64,000 nt of DNA from Levilactobacillus zymae DSM 19395 (GTDB taxonomy: Bacteria; Bacillota; Bacilli; Lactobacillales; Lactobacillaceae). The stretch is from assembly GCF_001434115.1 (NCBI RefSeq), contig NZ_AZDW01000034.1, forward strand, positions 42,231 to 106,230. The letters run 5' to 3'. Position 1 is the first letter of the stretch. Every line of letters begins with the position of its first letter. Both the position numbers and the translations under genes were made by a program. The notes below the pieces were generated by a model, which made no database searches, was not told where the DNA came from, and saw only the letters and a program-made list of their open reading frames with translations. Below, piece by piece: positions 11,899 through 21,903 of the stretch.

Positions 11899-11921
11899 TC
11901 TCTGTGTGAGTGCGAGCCGAT

Positions 11922-11961
11922 AAAAGAGTCACCCGCCATGATGGTGCGGGTGGCTCTTTTT
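11922..11961. terminator. Bidirectional terminator between rpoC and comC
   Basis: AAAAGAGTCACCCGC (11922-11936) pairs with GCGGGTGGCTCTTTT (11946-11960). The A and T flanks allow function on both strands, for rpoC and for the convergent prepilin peptidase gene that ends at 11965. Confidence 0.88.
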
Positions 11962-11964
11962 GCG

Positions 11965-12627
11965 TTAATGACCGGGGAGAAGCCACCAGATCCAGGCGCT
12001 GACTGTCAGGGCGGGAATGAAGGGTAGTCGTTGGTGAGGCGTTTGCCAATGAGCCAAGAGGGCGAGTAAACACGCCAGACTGAGCCAGCGGCTGGTGGCT
12101 AAGGGACCCAGTGCGATGCCAAAACTACTGATGAACTCGAGATCGCCATCCCCAATCCAGGGACGGGACCAACGCGACCAGCCCCAACGAATCGCCGTGG
12201 TGGTGAGGAGGAGCCCGAGAGTTGTGGCCAGGGTGATAGGGTGGGGCGCTAAAACCAGGTTGACCAGGCCGACCCAGGCCGGAAAGCTTTGGGTCCGTGC
12301 ATCGCAGAAAGCGGCGTAACTCCAGAGAAATAACCAGGCGAGCGGTTGGGTGCTCGCAGGACCGTGCCAGGTCGTGAGGAGCAAGCCACCGCCCAGTTCG
12401 GCAATCAGGGTGTCCACGGGAATCGGGGCCTGACAATAGGCACACCGCCCCCGTAAGCACCAATAGCTCAGCCCGGGAATGAGTTGCCAGTAAGCGAGCG
12501 GCGTTTGGCACCACTCGCAGTGGGATGCGGGGAACAGTAGGGATTCTTGAGTGGCGTAACGACTAGCGGCGGCACACAGGAAGGACCCCAGACAACAACC
12601 ATAGATGAATAAGATTCCGGATAACAT
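11965..12627 (-). CDS. comC: Type IV prepilin peptidase (competence, ComC/PilD family)
   Basis: This membrane aspartyl protease cleaves and methylates prepilin-like competence pseudopilins. The 220 residues have several hydrophobic segments. A cytoplasmic loop carries two CxxC pairs (CEWC, CAYC) of the N-terminal zinc domain. The two catalytic aspartates lie in FCDARTQSFP and GDGDLEF. The second motif has E where many family members have K (GxGDxK). The ATG at 12627 is preferred because GAGG lies 8 bases upstream. An in-frame GTG starts at 12636. It stands alone, convergent with rpoC, with no other com genes nearby, so its pseudopilin substrates must be encoded elsewhere. Confidence 0.85.
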   Translation of the reverse strand: MLSGILFIYGCCLGSFLCAAASRYATQESLLFPASHCEWCQTPLAYWQLIPGLSYWCLRGRCAYCQAPIPVDTLIAELGGGLLLTTWHGPASTQPLAWLFLWSYAAFCDARTQSFPAWVGLVNLVLAPHPITLATTLGLLLTTTAIRWGWSRWSRPWIGDGDLEFISSFGIALGPLATSRWLSLACLLALLAHWQTPHQRLPFIPALTVSAWIWWLLPGH

Positions 12628-12694
12628 GTCGATCACCTCGTCGACAACTCCGCAAAGCGCGGCTGAAAAGTTTGCGCTTTTTCTAAACCGCGAG

Positions 12695-12724
12695 TTGACA
12701 AGGGCGAAGGGGGCATGTTATTCT
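12695..12724 (+). promoter_or_regulatory. str operon (rpsL) promoter
   Basis: TTGACA (12695-12700) and TATTCT (12719-12724) are separated by 18 bases. It lies inside the gap between divergent comC and rpsL. Confidence 0.75.
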
Positions 12725-12898
12725 ATTCAAGGTGCTTTTCGCAGACAGGTCTCAGGTACTTTACCGGACATGCTGACTGGACGGCGAGGAGGACACTTCA
12801 ATTGACACCTTTCTCGGTGGCTTTTTTCTTTAAGAAAAAATGAACCACCTGGATGTGTGGACTTAAATTTAGCAGATATAGAAAGGAGGACTATTTAG
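12725..12898 (+). promoter_or_regulatory. rpsL leader with possible attenuator
   Basis: This is the 5' UTR of the str operon. It contains a possible 11-codon leader ORF (12770-12805, MLTGRRGGHFN) and a short CACC/GGTG hairpin (12806-12819) followed by TTTTTT. AAGGTG (12729-12734) could pair with CACCTT (12806-12811) as an anti-terminator. The rpsL SD AAAGGAGG lies at about 12880-12890. The structure is weak and the interpretation is inference. Confidence 0.35.
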
Positions 12899-13312
12899 AT
12901 GCCTACTATCAACCAATTGGTGCGTAAAGGTCGTAAATCTAAAAGTTCGAAATCAGATGCCCCAGCTTTAAACTACGGGTATAACAGTTACAAGAAGGTT
13001 CAAGTTAAGAATCCAGCTCCCCAAAAGCGGGGCGTGGCCACTCGTGTTGGTACGATGACGCCAAAGAAGCCTAACTCAGCCTTACGGAAGTACGCGCGTG
13101 TACGTTTGTCCAACTTAATTGAAGTGACTGCTTACATCCCAGGGATTGGCCACAACTTGCAAGAACATAGTGTTGTGTTAATCCGTGGGGGCCGGGTAAA
13201 GGATTTACCTGGGGTTCGTTACCACATCATCCGTGGTGCGCTTGATACGGCCGGTGTGACTGACCGTCGTCAGGGCCGTTCTAAGTACGGGACTAAGAAG
13301 CCTAAGGATTAA
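12899..13312 (+). CDS. rpsL: 30S ribosomal protein S12
   Basis: S12 (137 residues) sits in the 30S decoding centre and influences accuracy. The signature [11 protein letters not shown] and the [13 protein letters not shown] segment are intact and correspond to the streptomycin-sensitive form. There is a strong SD. First gene of the str operon rpsL-rpsG-fusA. tufA does not follow in this operon. Confidence 0.98.
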   Translation: MPTINQLVRKGRKSKSSKSDAPALNYGYNSYKKVQVKNPAPQKRGVATRVGTMTPKKPNSALRKYARVRLSNLIEVTAYIPGIGHNLQEHSVVLIRGGRVKDLPGVRYHIIRGALDTAGVTDRRQGRSKYGTKKPKD

Positions 13313-13385
13313 AAAGAATCAGTGCGGTAGCTGCACGGATGCCGTCAGCTATCCAGCATAGTTACTTCAAGGAGGATATTATACA

Positions 13386-13856
13386 ATGCCTAGAAAAGGA
13401 AACGTACAAAAGCGTGAAGTCCTTCCTGATCCAATCTACAACTCAAAGTTGGTTACTCGTTTGATTAACCACACGATGATGGATGGGAAACGCGGGACTT
13501 CCACGAAGATTATCTATGGTGCATTTGACATCATCAAGAACGAAACTGGTAACGATCCAGTTGAAACTTTTGAAGAAGCAATGAAGAACGTTATGCCAGT
13601 CTTGGAAGTTAAGGCACGCCGGGTCGGTGGGTCTAACTACCAAGTGCCAATCGAAGTTCGGCCAGACCGTCGGACCACGTTGGGCTTACGTTGGATCGTG
13701 CAATACGCACGTCTGCGTGGCGAACACACCATGGTTGAACGGCTTGCTCGTGAAATCATGGATGCTGCTAACAACACTGGTGCGGCAGTTAAGAAGCGTG
13801 AAGATACGCACCGGATGGCAGATGCCAACCGTGCCTTCGCACACTACCGTTGGTAA
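13386..13856 (+). CDS. rpsG: 30S ribosomal protein S7
   Basis: S7 (156 residues) nucleates assembly of the 30S head by binding the 3' domain of 16S rRNA. The family N-terminus [16 protein letters not shown] and the basic helical body are present. SD AAGGAGG. In E. coli S7 is the repressor of its operon. The intergenic spaces either side here (73 and 187 bases) are large enough to hold regulatory structures. Confidence 0.98.
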   Translation: MPRKGNVQKREVLPDPIYNSKLVTRLINHTMMDGKRGTSTKIIYGAFDIIKNETGNDPVETFEEAMKNVMPVLEVKARRVGGSNYQVPIEVRPDRRTTLGLRWIVQYARLRGEHTMVERLAREIMDAANNTGAAVKKREDTHRMADANRAFAHYRW

Positions 13857-13907
13857 TCAGGCAGTTTTCGCCCTGCTTTACCGCCAATGTGCTAAAATAC
13901 TAGGGCG

Positions 13908-13926
13908 GAATACGGTTACCGTATTC
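13908..13926 (+). promoter_or_regulatory. Palindrome/hairpin in the rpsG-fusA gap
   Basis: GAATACGG-TTA-CCGTATTC is a perfect 8-bp stem with a 3-base loop in RNA, or a 19-bp dyad in DNA. It has no T run, so it is not itself a terminator. It lies upstream of a second hairpin and of fusA. Confidence 0.6.
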
Positions 13927-13961
13927 ATGTCACTAGTTTAAAGGAGCAATCCTTTAATTAG

Positions 13962-14003
13962 AGGTGGCTACTAAATCAATAGATGATGGTAGTCACCTTT
14001 TGT
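13962..14003 (+). terminator. Attenuator-like hairpin upstream of fusA
   Basis: AGGTGGCTACTA (13962-13973) pairs with TGGTAGTCACCT (13987-13998) through two wobble pairs and is followed by TTTGTT. It lies within the operon before fusA. AAAGGAGCAATCCTTT just upstream (13940-13955) is a further small stem. It could lower fusA transcription relative to rpsL-rpsG or respond to a signal. Confidence 0.5.
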
Positions 14004-14043
14004 TAAATCGACGATCATTTTTGAGAGGAGTTACACATTAATC

Positions 14044-16143
14044 ATGGCTAATACTCGTGAATTTCCGCTTGAGAAGACGCGTAACATCGGTATCATGGCC
14101 CACATCGATGCCGGGAAGACGACGACTACTGAGCGTATCCTGTATTACACTGGTAAAATCCACAAAATTGGTGAAACCCACGATGGGGCTTCCCAAATGG
14201 ACTGGATGGAACAAGAACAAGAACGTGGGATCACGATCACTTCCGCAGCCACTACGGCCGAATGGAAGAAGCACCGGATCAACATCATCGATACTCCCGG
14301 ACACGTGGACTTCACTGTTGAAGTTGAACGTTCTCTGCGGGTCTTAGATGGTGCCGTTGCCGTTCTGGATGCCCAAGCTGGGGTGGAACCTCAAACCGAA
14401 ACGGTTTGGCGTCAAGCTTCCGACTTCGACGTTCCCCGTATCGTGTTCGTTAACAAGATGGATAAGTTGGGGGCCAACTTCGACTTCTCCGTTAAGTCAT
14501 TACACGAACGTTTGGATGCCAACGCGGTAGCCTTACAAATGCCAATCGGGGCCGAAGATGAATTCGCCGGTGTCGTTGACTTAATCGAAATGAAGGCTTA
14601 CATCTACGACATGGATGACCTGGGTTCCAAGTGGGACACGGTTGACATCCCTGACGACATGAAGGATGAAGCTCAAAAGCGTCATGAAGAAATCATCGAA
14701 GCCGTTGCCGACGTTGATGACGAAATCATGGAAAAGTACCTTGAAGGTGAAGAAATCTCCAAGGCCGAATTAAAGGCCGCTATCCGGCGGGCAACCCTGA
14801 AGCTGGAAATGTTCCCAGTCTTCGCTGGTTCTGCCTTCAAGGATAAGGGTGTGCAGATGTTGATGGACGCCGTTGTGGACTACTTACCATCTCCATTGGA
14901 TGTTAAGCCTTACAACGCCACTAATCCTGATACGGACGAAGCCGTTGAATTACGTGCCGATGACGACGCACCATTCGCTGCGTTGGCCTTCAAGGTGGCC
15001 ACCGATCCATTCGTTGGTCGTTTGACCTACATCCGGGTTTACTCCGGGACTTTGGAAGCCGGTTCTTACGTCTTGAACTCTACCAAGGACAAGCGTGAAC
15101 GGGTTGGTCGTTTGCTGCAAATGCACTCCAACCACCGTCAAGAAATCCCAGAAGTCTTCTCTGGTGATATCGCCGGGGCCATTGGGTTAAAGAACACCAC
15201 GACTGGTGATTCCTTAACTGACCCTGATCACCCACTGCACTTGGAATCCATGGACTTCCCAGATCCAGTTATCCAGGTTGCCGTAGAACCTAAGACTAAG
15301 GCTGACCAAGACAAGATGAACACTGCCTTACAAAAGCTTTCTGAAGAAGACCCAACTTTCAAGGCTGAAACTAACCCTGAAACTGGTGAAACTCTGATTG
15401 CCGGGATGGGTGAACTTCACTTGGACATCATCATTGACCGGATGAAGCGTGAATTTAAGGTTGAAGCCAACATCGGTGCCCCTCAAGTGGCTTACCGTGA
15501 AGCCTTCACTAAGGCTACCAAGGCTCAAGGTAAATTCGTTCGCCAGTCTGGTGGTAAAGGTCAATATGGTGACGTTTGGATCGAATTTACCCCTAACGAA
15601 CGTGGTAAGGGTTACGAATTCGAAGACGCCATCGTCGGTGGGGTTGTTCCTCGTGAATTTATCCCTTCAGTTGACCAAGGACTGCAAGAAGCTATGGCTA
15701 ACGGTGTCTTAGCAGGCTACCCATTAGTCGACGTTAAGGCTAAGCTCTATGATGGTAGTTACCACGAAGTCGATTCTAGTGAAGCAGCCTTCAAGGTTGC
15801 CGCTTCCTTGGCTTTACGGAACGCCGTTAAGAGTGCCGGTCCAGTGATCTTGGAACCAATCATGAAGGTTGATATCCAAGTTCCTGAAGAATACATGGGT
15901 GACATCATGGGCCAAGTTACCGCACGTCGTGGTAAGGTCGATGGGATGGAAGCTCGTGGGAACGCACAAATGATTCATTCATACGTGCCACTTTCCGAAA
16001 TGTTCGGTTACGCAACCACCTTACGGTCTGCTTCGCAGGGTCGTGGGACGTTTACCATGACGTTCGACCACTACGAACCAACGCCTAAGAGTGTGCAAGC
16101 TGACATTATCAAGAAGAACGGTGGGACTCCGGTCGAAGACTAG
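14044..16143 (+). CDS. fusA: Elongation factor G
   Basis: EF-G is the GTPase that drives ribosome translocation and, with RRF, ribosome recycling. The 699 residues carry the G-domain motifs AHIDAGKTT (G1), DTPGHVDF (G3) and NKMD (G4), followed by domains II-V. SD GAGAGGAG. Full length with no anomalies. Last gene of the str operon, followed by a strong terminator. Confidence 0.98.
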   Translation: MANTREFPLEKTRNIGIMAHIDAGKTTTTERILYYTGKIHKIGETHDGASQMDWMEQEQERGITITSAATTAEWKKHRINIIDTPGHVDFTVEVERSLRVLDGAVAVLDAQAGVEPQTETVWRQASDFDVPRIVFVNKMDKLGANFDFSVKSLHERLDANAVALQMPIGAEDEFAGVVDLIEMKAYIYDMDDLGSKWDTVDIPDDMKDEAQKRHEEIIEAVADVDDEIMEKYLEGEEISKAELKAAIRRATLKLEMFPVFAGSAFKDKGVQMLMDAVVDYLPSPLDVKPYNATNPDTDEAVELRADDDAPFAALAFKVATDPFVGRLTYIRVYSGTLEAGSYVLNSTKDKRERVGRLLQMHSNHRQEIPEVFSGDIAGAIGLKNTTTGDSLTDPDHPLHLESMDFPDPVIQVAVEPKTKADQDKMNTALQKLSEEDPTFKAETNPETGETLIAGMGELHLDIIIDRMKREFKVEANIGAPQVAYREAFTKATKAQGKFVRQSGGKGQYGDVWIEFTPNERGKGYEFEDAIVGGVVPREFIPSVDQGLQEAMANGVLAGYPLVDVKAKLYDGSYHEVDSSEAAFKVAASLALRNAVKSAGPVILEPIMKVDIQVPEEYMGDIMGQVTARRGKVDGMEARGNAQMIHSYVPLSEMFGYATTLRSASQGRGTFTMTFDHYEPTPKSVQADIIKKNGGTPVED

Positions 16144-16192
16144 AGAACTCGGTTCTAACATCAGTCATTAAATCGTTAGATTGAAAACTGCT

Positions 16193-16232
16193 AAAACGAC
16201 GCTTGATCAGCAATGATCCGGCGTCGTTTTTT
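16193..16232 (+). terminator. Terminator of the str operon
   Basis: AAAACGACGCTTGATCA pairs imperfectly with TGATCCGGCGTCGTTTT around loop GCAA, followed by a T run. Confidence 0.88.
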
Positions 16233-16419
16233 GTTTGGTTTGAAACGGAGCCCCAGTCCTGATAGGCCGGCGGTTGTGAGCATTAGTCGGGGTGAAAATG
16301 GCCTCCAAAGCTACTATTATAATAGCGGGTGATAGCCATGCGAATGAGTGAGGGGCACCTTCAGTGATGAGTGAAGCGGTGAGCCACAAGTTACTTACTA
16401 AAATAAAGCATCAAAATAA

Positions 16420-16449
16420 TTGACAGGGCACCCTAATTCGCGGTATTCT
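16420..16449 (+). promoter_or_regulatory. S10 operon distal promoter P1
   Basis: TTGACA (16420-16425) and TATTCT (16444-16449) are separated by 18 bases, the same boxes and spacing as the rpsL promoter. An imperfect dyad CGCGGTATT-CT-AATACGCG spans the -10. About 595 bases lie between fusA and rpsJ. 16233-16419 shows nothing else I can support. Confidence 0.6.
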
Positions 16450-16541
16450 AATACGCGAGTTTTCAGAAGTTTTTTAGGTGACCGACCTAGCCAAATTCGG
16501 CGGGCCGTCTTAATAAAATTTAGGGAATTCAGCGAAAACCC

Positions 16542-16570
16542 TTGTCATACGGCGTTTTATTTAGTATGAT
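16542..16570 (+). promoter_or_regulatory. S10 operon proximal promoter P2
   Basis: TTGTCA (16542-16547) and TATGAT (16565-16570) are separated by 17 bases. It gives a leader of about 160 bases before rpsJ. Confidence 0.75.
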
Positions 16571-16574
16571 AGTT

Positions 16575-16738
16575 AAGTGCTGATTTTCAGGGGTGTTTTT
16601 TGCACTTCTGATCCCGGCTCAAAAGTTTAAGCGATGATGTGGGAGATTGCGACACGCCCGGCCGCTTTGCCATGAGGGCGTGGCGGGAATTCACACGGAG
16701 TTAGTCTTATTTTTAAAATAGACGAAGGAGGGAACACA
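16575..16738 (+). promoter_or_regulatory. Structured leader of the S10 operon
   Basis: Two stems are visible. AAGTGC (16575-16580) pairs with GCACTT (16602-16607). CACGCCC (16653-16659) pairs with GGGCGTG (16676-16682), with a nested GGC/GCC stem. No terminator-type T tail follows the second stem. A role in ribosomal protein feedback is possible but not shown. Confidence 0.4.
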
Positions 16739-17047
16739 ATGGCAAAACAAAAAATTCGGATTCGGTTAAAGGCTTACGAACACCGTATCTTGGATCAATC
16801 AGCGGACAAGATCGTTGAAACGGCAAAGAGAACTGGTGCCACTATTTCAGGCCCAATTCCATTGCCAACTGAACGGACGGTCTACACCGTGTTACGTTCA
16901 CCACACAAGTTCAAGGACTCGCGTGAACAATTCGAAATGCGGACGCACAAGCGTCTGATTGATATCGTTAACCCAACGCCAAAGACGGTCGACTCATTAA
17001 TGAAGCTTGACCTGCCTAGTGGTGTGGACATCGAAATCAAGTTATAA
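16739..17047 (+). CDS. rpsJ: 30S ribosomal protein S10
   Basis: S10 (102 residues) binds the 30S head and, as NusE, joins NusB in transcription antitermination. The conserved [16 protein letters not shown] start and the [19 protein letters not shown] loop are present. SD AAGGAGG. First gene of the S10-spc-alpha cluster (rpsJ to rplQ, 29 genes on one strand). Confidence 0.98.
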   Translation: MAKQKIRIRLKAYEHRILDQSADKIVETAKRTGATISGPIPLPTERTVYTVLRSPHKFKDSREQFEMRTHKRLIDIVNPTPKTVDSLMKLDLPSGVDIEIKL

Positions 17048-17091
17048 TTTCTAGTTTCAAAATATAAAAACATTAAATCGGAGGTGTACTC

Positions 17092-17742
17092 ATGACCACA
17101 AAAGGAATCTTAGGGAAAAAGGTCGGGATGACGCAAGTCTTCACTGATGCTGGCGAATTAATCCCCGTTACTGTTGTCGAAGCAACGCCAAACGTTGTGT
17201 TGCAAGTTAAGACGATGGAAAACGACGGTTACGAAGCCATCCAACTTGGTTACCAAGACAAGCGTGAAGTACTTAGCAACAAGCCCGAACAAGGTCATGT
17301 AGCAAAAGCAAACACGACTCCTAAGCGCTTCATTCGTGAATTCAAAGATGTTGAGCTGGGAGATTACAAGGTAGCTGACGAAGTTAAGGTTGACGTCTTC
17401 CAAGCAGGCGACATCGTTGATGTCACTGGTGTCACTAAAGGTCATGGATACCAAGGTAACATCCATAAAGACGGTCAAAGTCGTGGTCCTATGGCTCACG
17501 GTTCTCGTTATCACCGTCGTCCAGGTTCTCTGGGTGCCATCATTAACCGGGTTTTCCCTGGTAAGAAGCTCCCAGGTCGGATGGGTAACAAGCAAGTTAC
17601 GATCCAAAACCTGCAAATCGTTAAGGCCGACGTTGACAACAACGTTCTGCTAATCAAGGGTAACGTGCCAGGTGCTAACAAGTCACTCGTCGTTGTGAAG
17701 AGTGCTGTTCGTCCTCCACGTCCTAAGCAATCTGAAAAATAA
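17092..17742 (+). CDS. rplC: 50S ribosomal protein L3
   Basis: L3 (216 residues) starts assembly of the 50S and reaches the peptidyl transferase centre. It begins [16 protein letters not shown] and has the conserved [19 protein letters not shown] loop. SD GGAGGTG. 44 bases after rpsJ. Confidence 0.98.
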   Translation: MTTKGILGKKVGMTQVFTDAGELIPVTVVEATPNVVLQVKTMENDGYEAIQLGYQDKREVLSNKPEQGHVAKANTTPKRFIREFKDVELGDYKVADEVKVDVFQAGDIVDVTGVTKGHGYQGNIHKDGQSRGPMAHGSRYHRRPGSLGAIINRVFPGKKLPGRMGNKQVTIQNLQIVKADVDNNVLLIKGNVPGANKSLVVVKSAVRPPRPKQSEK

Positions 17743-17763
17743 ATCGGAAGGGAGGATAATTAA

Positions 17764-18387
17764 ATGACAAGCGTAGCATTATACAAACAAGATGGTAGCC
17801 AAAACGGCGATGTTACTTTGAATGCTGATATCTTCGGCATCGAACCTAACGAAAACGTCGTCTTCGACACGATTTTGATGCAACGAGCTTCCTTACGCCA
17901 AGGAACGCACGCCGTTAAGAACCGGAGTGCTGTCCGCGGTGGTGGTAAGAAGCCATGGCGTCAAAAGGGTACTGGTCGGGCCCGTCAAGGTTCCATCCGT
18001 TCCCCACAATGGGTCGGTGGTGGTGTGGTCTTTGGCCCTACCCCTCGTTCCTACAGTTACCGCCTTCCTAAGAAGGTTGGTCGTTTAGCACTTAAGTCCG
18101 TTCTTTCCCAAAAGGTTCTGGATGAAAGCTTAGTTGTCGTAGACGCTTTGGCTTTCGACGCACCTAAGACGAAGGAATTTGCTGCCGTGCTGACTGGTTT
18201 GAATGTCACGACGAAGACGTTAGTTGTCTTAGAAGACGACAACACGACGGCTGCTTTAGCCGCTCGTAACTTAGCTAACGTTAAGGTTATCCCAGCCAAG
18301 AGCTTAAACGTGCTTGACGTTGTCGATGCTGACAAGTTAGTGATTACTCAACCAGCTCTTTCTCAAGTAGAGGAGGTGCTCGCATAA
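17764..18387 (+). CDS. rplD: 50S ribosomal protein L4
   Basis: L4 (207 residues) lines the exit tunnel. Its basic loop ([20 protein letters not shown]) that reaches the tunnel constriction is intact. In E. coli L4 is the S10-operon autoregulator; whether it is here is unknown. Its stop overlaps the rplW start (TAATG). Confidence 0.98.
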   Translation: MTSVALYKQDGSQNGDVTLNADIFGIEPNENVVFDTILMQRASLRQGTHAVKNRSAVRGGGKKPWRQKGTGRARQGSIRSPQWVGGGVVFGPTPRSYSYRLPKKVGRLALKSVLSQKVLDESLVVVDALAFDAPKTKEFAAVLTGLNVTTKTLVVLEDDNTTAALAARNLANVKVIPAKSLNVLDVVDADKLVITQPALSQVEEVLA

Positions 18388-18674
18388 TGGAAGCACGCGA
18401 CATTATCTTACGTCCCGTTGTCACTGAAGCTTCAATGGCAACCATGGACGACAAGCGTTACACGTTCGACGTTGATGTTCGAGCAACCAAGACGCAAGTC
18501 AAGCACGCAATCGAAGAAATCTTCGGCGTGAAGGTTGTTAAGGTCAACATCATGAACTTAAAGGGTAAGAAGAAGCGTCAAGGACGTTACGAAGGCTACA
18601 CTAAGAAGCGTCGTAAGGCCATTGTCAGCTTATCTGCCGACTCAAAAGAAATCAAATTATTCAACGAAGAATAA
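18387..18674 (+). CDS. rplW: 50S ribosomal protein L23
   Basis: L23 (95 residues) sits at the tunnel exit and docks SRP, trigger factor and SecY. Typical start [15 protein letters not shown] and the basic [17 protein letters not shown] loop. It overlaps rplD by one base, implying coupled translation. The SD GAGGAGGTG lies inside rplD. Confidence 0.98.
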   Translation: MEARDIILRPVVTEASMATMDDKRYTFDVDVRATKTQVKHAIEEIFGVKVVKVNIMNLKGKKKRQGRYEGYTKKRRKAIVSLSADSKEIKLFNEE

Positions 18675-18703
18675 TAATCTGATAAATATAGGAGGGAAAT
18701 AAC

Positions 18704-19552
18704 GTGGCGATTAAGAAATACAAACCAACAAGCAATGGTCGTCGTAATATGACGAGCTTGGTTTACAAAGACGTCATCACTAAGACGACTCCTGAAAAAT
18801 CATTGCTGAGTTCACAAAGCCACACCGCTGGGCGGAACAACGCCGGTCATATGACTGTGCGTCACCGTGGCGGTGGTAACAAGCGCCAATACCGGATCAT
18901 CGACTTTAAGCGGATTAAGGACGATGTTCCCGCAACGGTTAAGGCCATCGAATACGATCCTAACCGGACTGCTAACATTGCTTTATTAGTTTACGCTGAT
19001 GGGGTTAAGTCCTACATCATCGCACCTAAGGGCTTAAAGGTTGGCGCTCAAGTGCAATCTGGCCCTGATGCTGATATCAAGGTTGGGAACACTTTACCAT
19101 TGAAGAACATTCCTTTCGGGACTGTGATTCACAACATCGAATTAAAGCCAGGTAAGGGTGGCCAATTGGTCCGCTCCGCTGGGACTTCCGCACAACTTTT
19201 AGGTAAGGCTAACGATGACAAGTACGTCTTGGTTCGTTTGTCTTCCGGTGAAGTTCGGATGATCTTAAACGTTAACCGGGCAACCATCGGTGCCGTTGGT
19301 AACGAAGAACACGAATTAGTTAACGTTGGTAAAGCCGGCCGGAACCGTTGGGCAGGTCAACGTCCTCACGTTCGTGGGTCAGTTATGAACCCTAACGATC
19401 ACCCTCATGGTGGTGGTGAAGGTAAAGCACCTGTTGGGTTACCATCTCCTCTGTCCCCATGGGGTAAGAAGACGGTTGGTAAGAAGACTCGTAAGAAGAA
19501 GAACCGGACCGACAAGTTTATTGTTCGTCGTCGTAAGGGTTCTAAGATGTAA
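18704..19552 (+). CDS. rplB: 50S ribosomal protein L2
   Basis: L2 (282 residues, GTG start with SD GGAGGG) is essential for subunit association and peptidyl transfer. The conserved C-terminal stretch with [14 protein letters not shown] contains the histidine near the catalytic centre. The tail is basic. Confidence 0.98.
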   Translation: MAIKKYKPTSNGRRNMTSLVYKDVITKTTPEKSLLSSQSHTAGRNNAGHMTVRHRGGGNKRQYRIIDFKRIKDDVPATVKAIEYDPNRTANIALLVYADGVKSYIIAPKGLKVGAQVQSGPDADIKVGNTLPLKNIPFGTVIHNIELKPGKGGQLVRSAGTSAQLLGKANDDKYVLVRLSSGEVRMILNVNRATIGAVGNEEHELVNVGKAGRNRWAGQRPHVRGSVMNPNDHPHGGGEGKAPVGLPSPLSPWGKKTVGKKTRKKKNRTDKFIVRRRKGSKM

Positions 19553-19630
19553 TCATCCGTTTTTTGGATGATTCGATACCCGGTGATCATCGTATTAAAC
19601 GATGCGCCACAAGTAGAGGAGGTTTCATAA

Positions 19631-19909
19631 ATGGGTCGTAGTTTGAAAAAGGGACCTTTTGCCGATGCGCACTTACTGAAGAAGATCGATGCGCAAAAAG
19701 ACAATGACAAGAAGGCCGTTATCAAGACCTGGTCTCGCCGGTCTACTATTTTCCCTAGCTTTATTGGTTACACCATCGCTGTTTATGACGGACGGAAGCA
19801 TGTCCCAGTTTACATTCAAGAAGACATGGTAGGCCACAAGTTAGGCGAATTCGTTCCAACGCGGACATTCCGTGGCCACGGTGGCGACGACAAGAAAACT
19901 GCACGATAA
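19631..19909 (+). CDS. rpsS: 30S ribosomal protein S19
   Basis: S19 (92 residues) forms a complex with S13 in the 30S head. It begins [17 protein letters not shown] and ends in a basic tail. SD AGAGGAGG. The upstream gap (19553-19630) contains an inverted repeat around ATCATCCG/GGATGAT with a TTTT tract between, of uncertain meaning. Confidence 0.98.
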   Translation: MGRSLKKGPFADAHLLKKIDAQKDNDKKAVIKTWSRRSTIFPSFIGYTIAVYDGRKHVPVYIQEDMVGHKLGEFVPTRTFRGHGGDDKKTAR

Positions 19910-19922
19910 GGAGGATTAACTA

Positions 19923-20279
19923 ATGGCTGAACAAGTTACATCAGCACAAGCGACTGCTAAGACGGTTCGGATTGCTGCACGCAAGGTCCGTCTGGTTATC
20001 GACCTTATCCGCGGTAAGAGCGTCGCTGAAGCGCTGGCTATCCTTAAGTTCACACCCCGCGGTGCTTCACCGGTTGTGGCTAAGGTTTTAAACTCTGCAA
20101 TTGCAAACGCAGAAAACAATTTTGACTTAGATCGTCAAGATTTAGTTGTTAGCGAAGCTTACGTCAACGAAGGACCAACCCTCAAGCGGTTCCGTCCTCG
20201 TGCCAAAGGCTCTGCTTCACCAATCAACAAGCGTACGAGTCACATTACGGTTGTTGTATCTGAAAAAGAGGAGGGATAA
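19923..20279 (+). CDS. rplV: 50S ribosomal protein L22
   Basis: L22 (118 residues) contributes the beta-hairpin of the exit tunnel where macrolide-resistance changes occur ([19 protein letters not shown], normal here). SD AAGGAGG. 13 bases after rpsS. Confidence 0.98.
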   Translation: MAEQVTSAQATAKTVRIAARKVRLVIDLIRGKSVAEALAILKFTPRGASPVVAKVLNSAIANAENNFDLDRQDLVVSEAYVNEGPTLKRFRPRAKGSASPINKRTSHITVVVSEKEEG

Positions 20280-20282
20280 CGC

Positions 20283-20939
20283 GTGGGTCAAAAAGTAAAT
20301 CCAACCGGATTACGTGTCGGGATTATTCGTGACTGGGAAGCAAAGTGGTATGCTGAAAAAGATTTTGCTGCTTACTTACGAGAAGACCTTCAAATCCGTA
20401 AATTCATCGAAAAGCGTCTGGAAGATGCTTCTGTTTCCACTGTTGAGATTGAACGGGCTGCAAACCGCGTCAACATCTCAATCCACACTGCTAAGCCAGG
20501 AATGGTAATTGGTAAGGGTGGTTCCGAAGTTGAAAACTTACGTAAAGAATTAAACGCTTTGACTGGCAAGCGAGTACACATCAACATTGTGGAAATCAAG
20601 AAGCCAGACTTAGATGCTAAGTTAGTCGGCGAAAACATCGCTCGTCAATTGGAAGGCCGGGTTGCCTTCCGTCGGGCTATGCGTCAATCCATGCAACGGA
20701 CCATGCGTTCCGGTGCTAAGGGGATTAAGACGCAAGTTGCTGGTCGGTTAAACGGTGCTGATATGTCCCGTGTCGAAAGCTATGCTGACGGTACGGTTCC
20801 TCTGCACACGTTACGTGCTGACATCGACTATGCTTGGGTAGAAGCCCACACCACTTACGGTTCTTTAGGTGTTAAGACCTGGATCTACCGTGGTGAAATC
20901 CTACCTGAAAAGAAAAATAACGGACAAGGAGGGAAATAA
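20283..20939 (+). CDS. rpsC: 30S ribosomal protein S3
   Basis: S3 (218 residues, GTG start) forms part of the mRNA entry channel helicase. It begins [21 protein letters not shown]. The KH domain [14 protein letters not shown] binds RNA. SD GGAGGG lies within the end of rplV. Confidence 0.98.
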   Translation: MGQKVNPTGLRVGIIRDWEAKWYAEKDFAAYLREDLQIRKFIEKRLEDASVSTVEIERAANRVNISIHTAKPGMVIGKGGSEVENLRKELNALTGKRVHINIVEIKKPDLDAKLVGENIARQLEGRVAFRRAMRQSMQRTMRSGAKGIKTQVAGRLNGADMSRVESYADGTVPLHTLRADIDYAWVEAHTTYGSLGVKTWIYRGEILPEKKNNGQGGK

Positions 20940-20941
20940 GC

Positions 20942-21376
20942 ATGCTGGTTCCTAAGCGAGTAAAGTTCCGTCGTGTCCACCGTGGTAAGCTCCGTGGCGA
21001 AGCCAAGGGTGGCAAGAGTGTCGCTTTCGGTGACTACGGTTTGCAGTCGTTAGATTCCCATTGGATTTCTAACCGGCAAATCGAAGCCGCACGTATTGCG
21101 ATTACGCGTTACATGAAGCGTGGTGGGAAAGTTTGGATCAAGATTTTCCCTCACAAATCCTACACTGAAAAAGGTGTTGGGGTCCGGATGGGTAATGGTA
21201 AAGGTACGCCAGCTGGCTGGGTAGCCCCAGTTAAGCGCGGTAAGGTCTTATTCGAAGTTGGCGGTGTTGATGAAGCAACCGCTCGCGAAGCCTTACGTTT
21301 GGCTGCCATGAAGCTTCCCGTTCGTACCAAAGTTTTGACCCGAGAGGAAGTAGGTGGCGAATCTAATGAAGACTAA
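20942..21376 (+). CDS. rplP: 50S ribosomal protein L16
   Basis: L16 (144 residues) organises the aminoacyl-tRNA site. It begins [16 protein letters not shown] and has the conserved [16 protein letters not shown] loop. SD GGAGGG. Two bases after rpsC; its end overlaps rpmC. Confidence 0.98.
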   Translation: MLVPKRVKFRRVHRGKLRGEAKGGKSVAFGDYGLQSLDSHWISNRQIEAARIAITRYMKRGGKVWIKIFPHKSYTEKGVGVRMGNGKGTPAGWVAPVKRGKVLFEVGGVDEATAREALRLAAMKLPVRTKVLTREEVGGESNED

Positions 21377-21560
21377 AGACATCAATGAATTAACCACTGC
21401 TGAAATGCTCGATAAAGAAAAGAGCTACAAGGACGAATTATTCAACTTGCGGTTCCAATTAGCTACCGGTCAATTGGAAAACACCGCTCGGTTGAAGCAA
21501 GTTCGCAAGAACATTGCGCGGATTAAAACCGCTCTTCGCCAACAAGACTTGAACAAGTAG
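21366..21560 (+). CDS. rpmC: 50S ribosomal protein L29
   Basis: L29 (64 residues) is a two-helix protein at the tunnel exit. The ATG at 21366 ([15 protein letters not shown]) is chosen. The upstream in-frame GTG at 21354 lies in the AGGTGG that serves as SD. The gene overlaps the end of rplP by 11 bases. Confidence 0.96.
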   Translation: MKTKDINELTTAEMLDKEKSYKDELFNLRFQLATGQLENTARLKQVRKNIARIKTALRQQDLNK

Positions 21561-21586
21561 AATACGATAAAGGAGGCCATTAATAC

Positions 21587-21853
21587 ATGAGTGATGTACG
21601 TAATCACCGTAAGGTATATCGCGGTCGCGTAGTGTCCGACAAAATGGACAAGACGATCACGGTCGTCGTAGAAACGACGAAGACTGACGCACGGTACGGC
21701 AAGCGGGTCAAGTACTCCAAGAAGTACAAGGCACATGATGAAAACAACGAAGCCCACACTGGCGACATCGTTGAAATCATGGAAACGCGGCCACTGTCTG
21801 CCACTAAGCGGTTCCGTTTAGTTGACATTGTTGAAAAAGCAGTCATTATTTAA
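21587..21853 (+). CDS. rpsQ: 30S ribosomal protein S17
   Basis: S17 (88 residues) is an OB-fold primary binder of 16S rRNA. It has the conserved [14 protein letters not shown] and [13 protein letters not shown] segments. SD AAGGAGG. Confidence 0.98.
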   Translation: MSDVRNHRKVYRGRVVSDKMDKTITVVVETTKTDARYGKRVKYSKKYKAHDENNEAHTGDIVEIMETRPLSATKRFRLVDIVEKAVII

Positions 21854-21903
21854 GTGTCGTTTTTATCGTATTCTGAACTAGAACTGAAGGGAGGACACTA
21901 GCT

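Noticed and set aside
16207-16389. 60-codon minus-strand open frame after fusA
   Set aside because: It runs through the fusA terminator and has no start signals.
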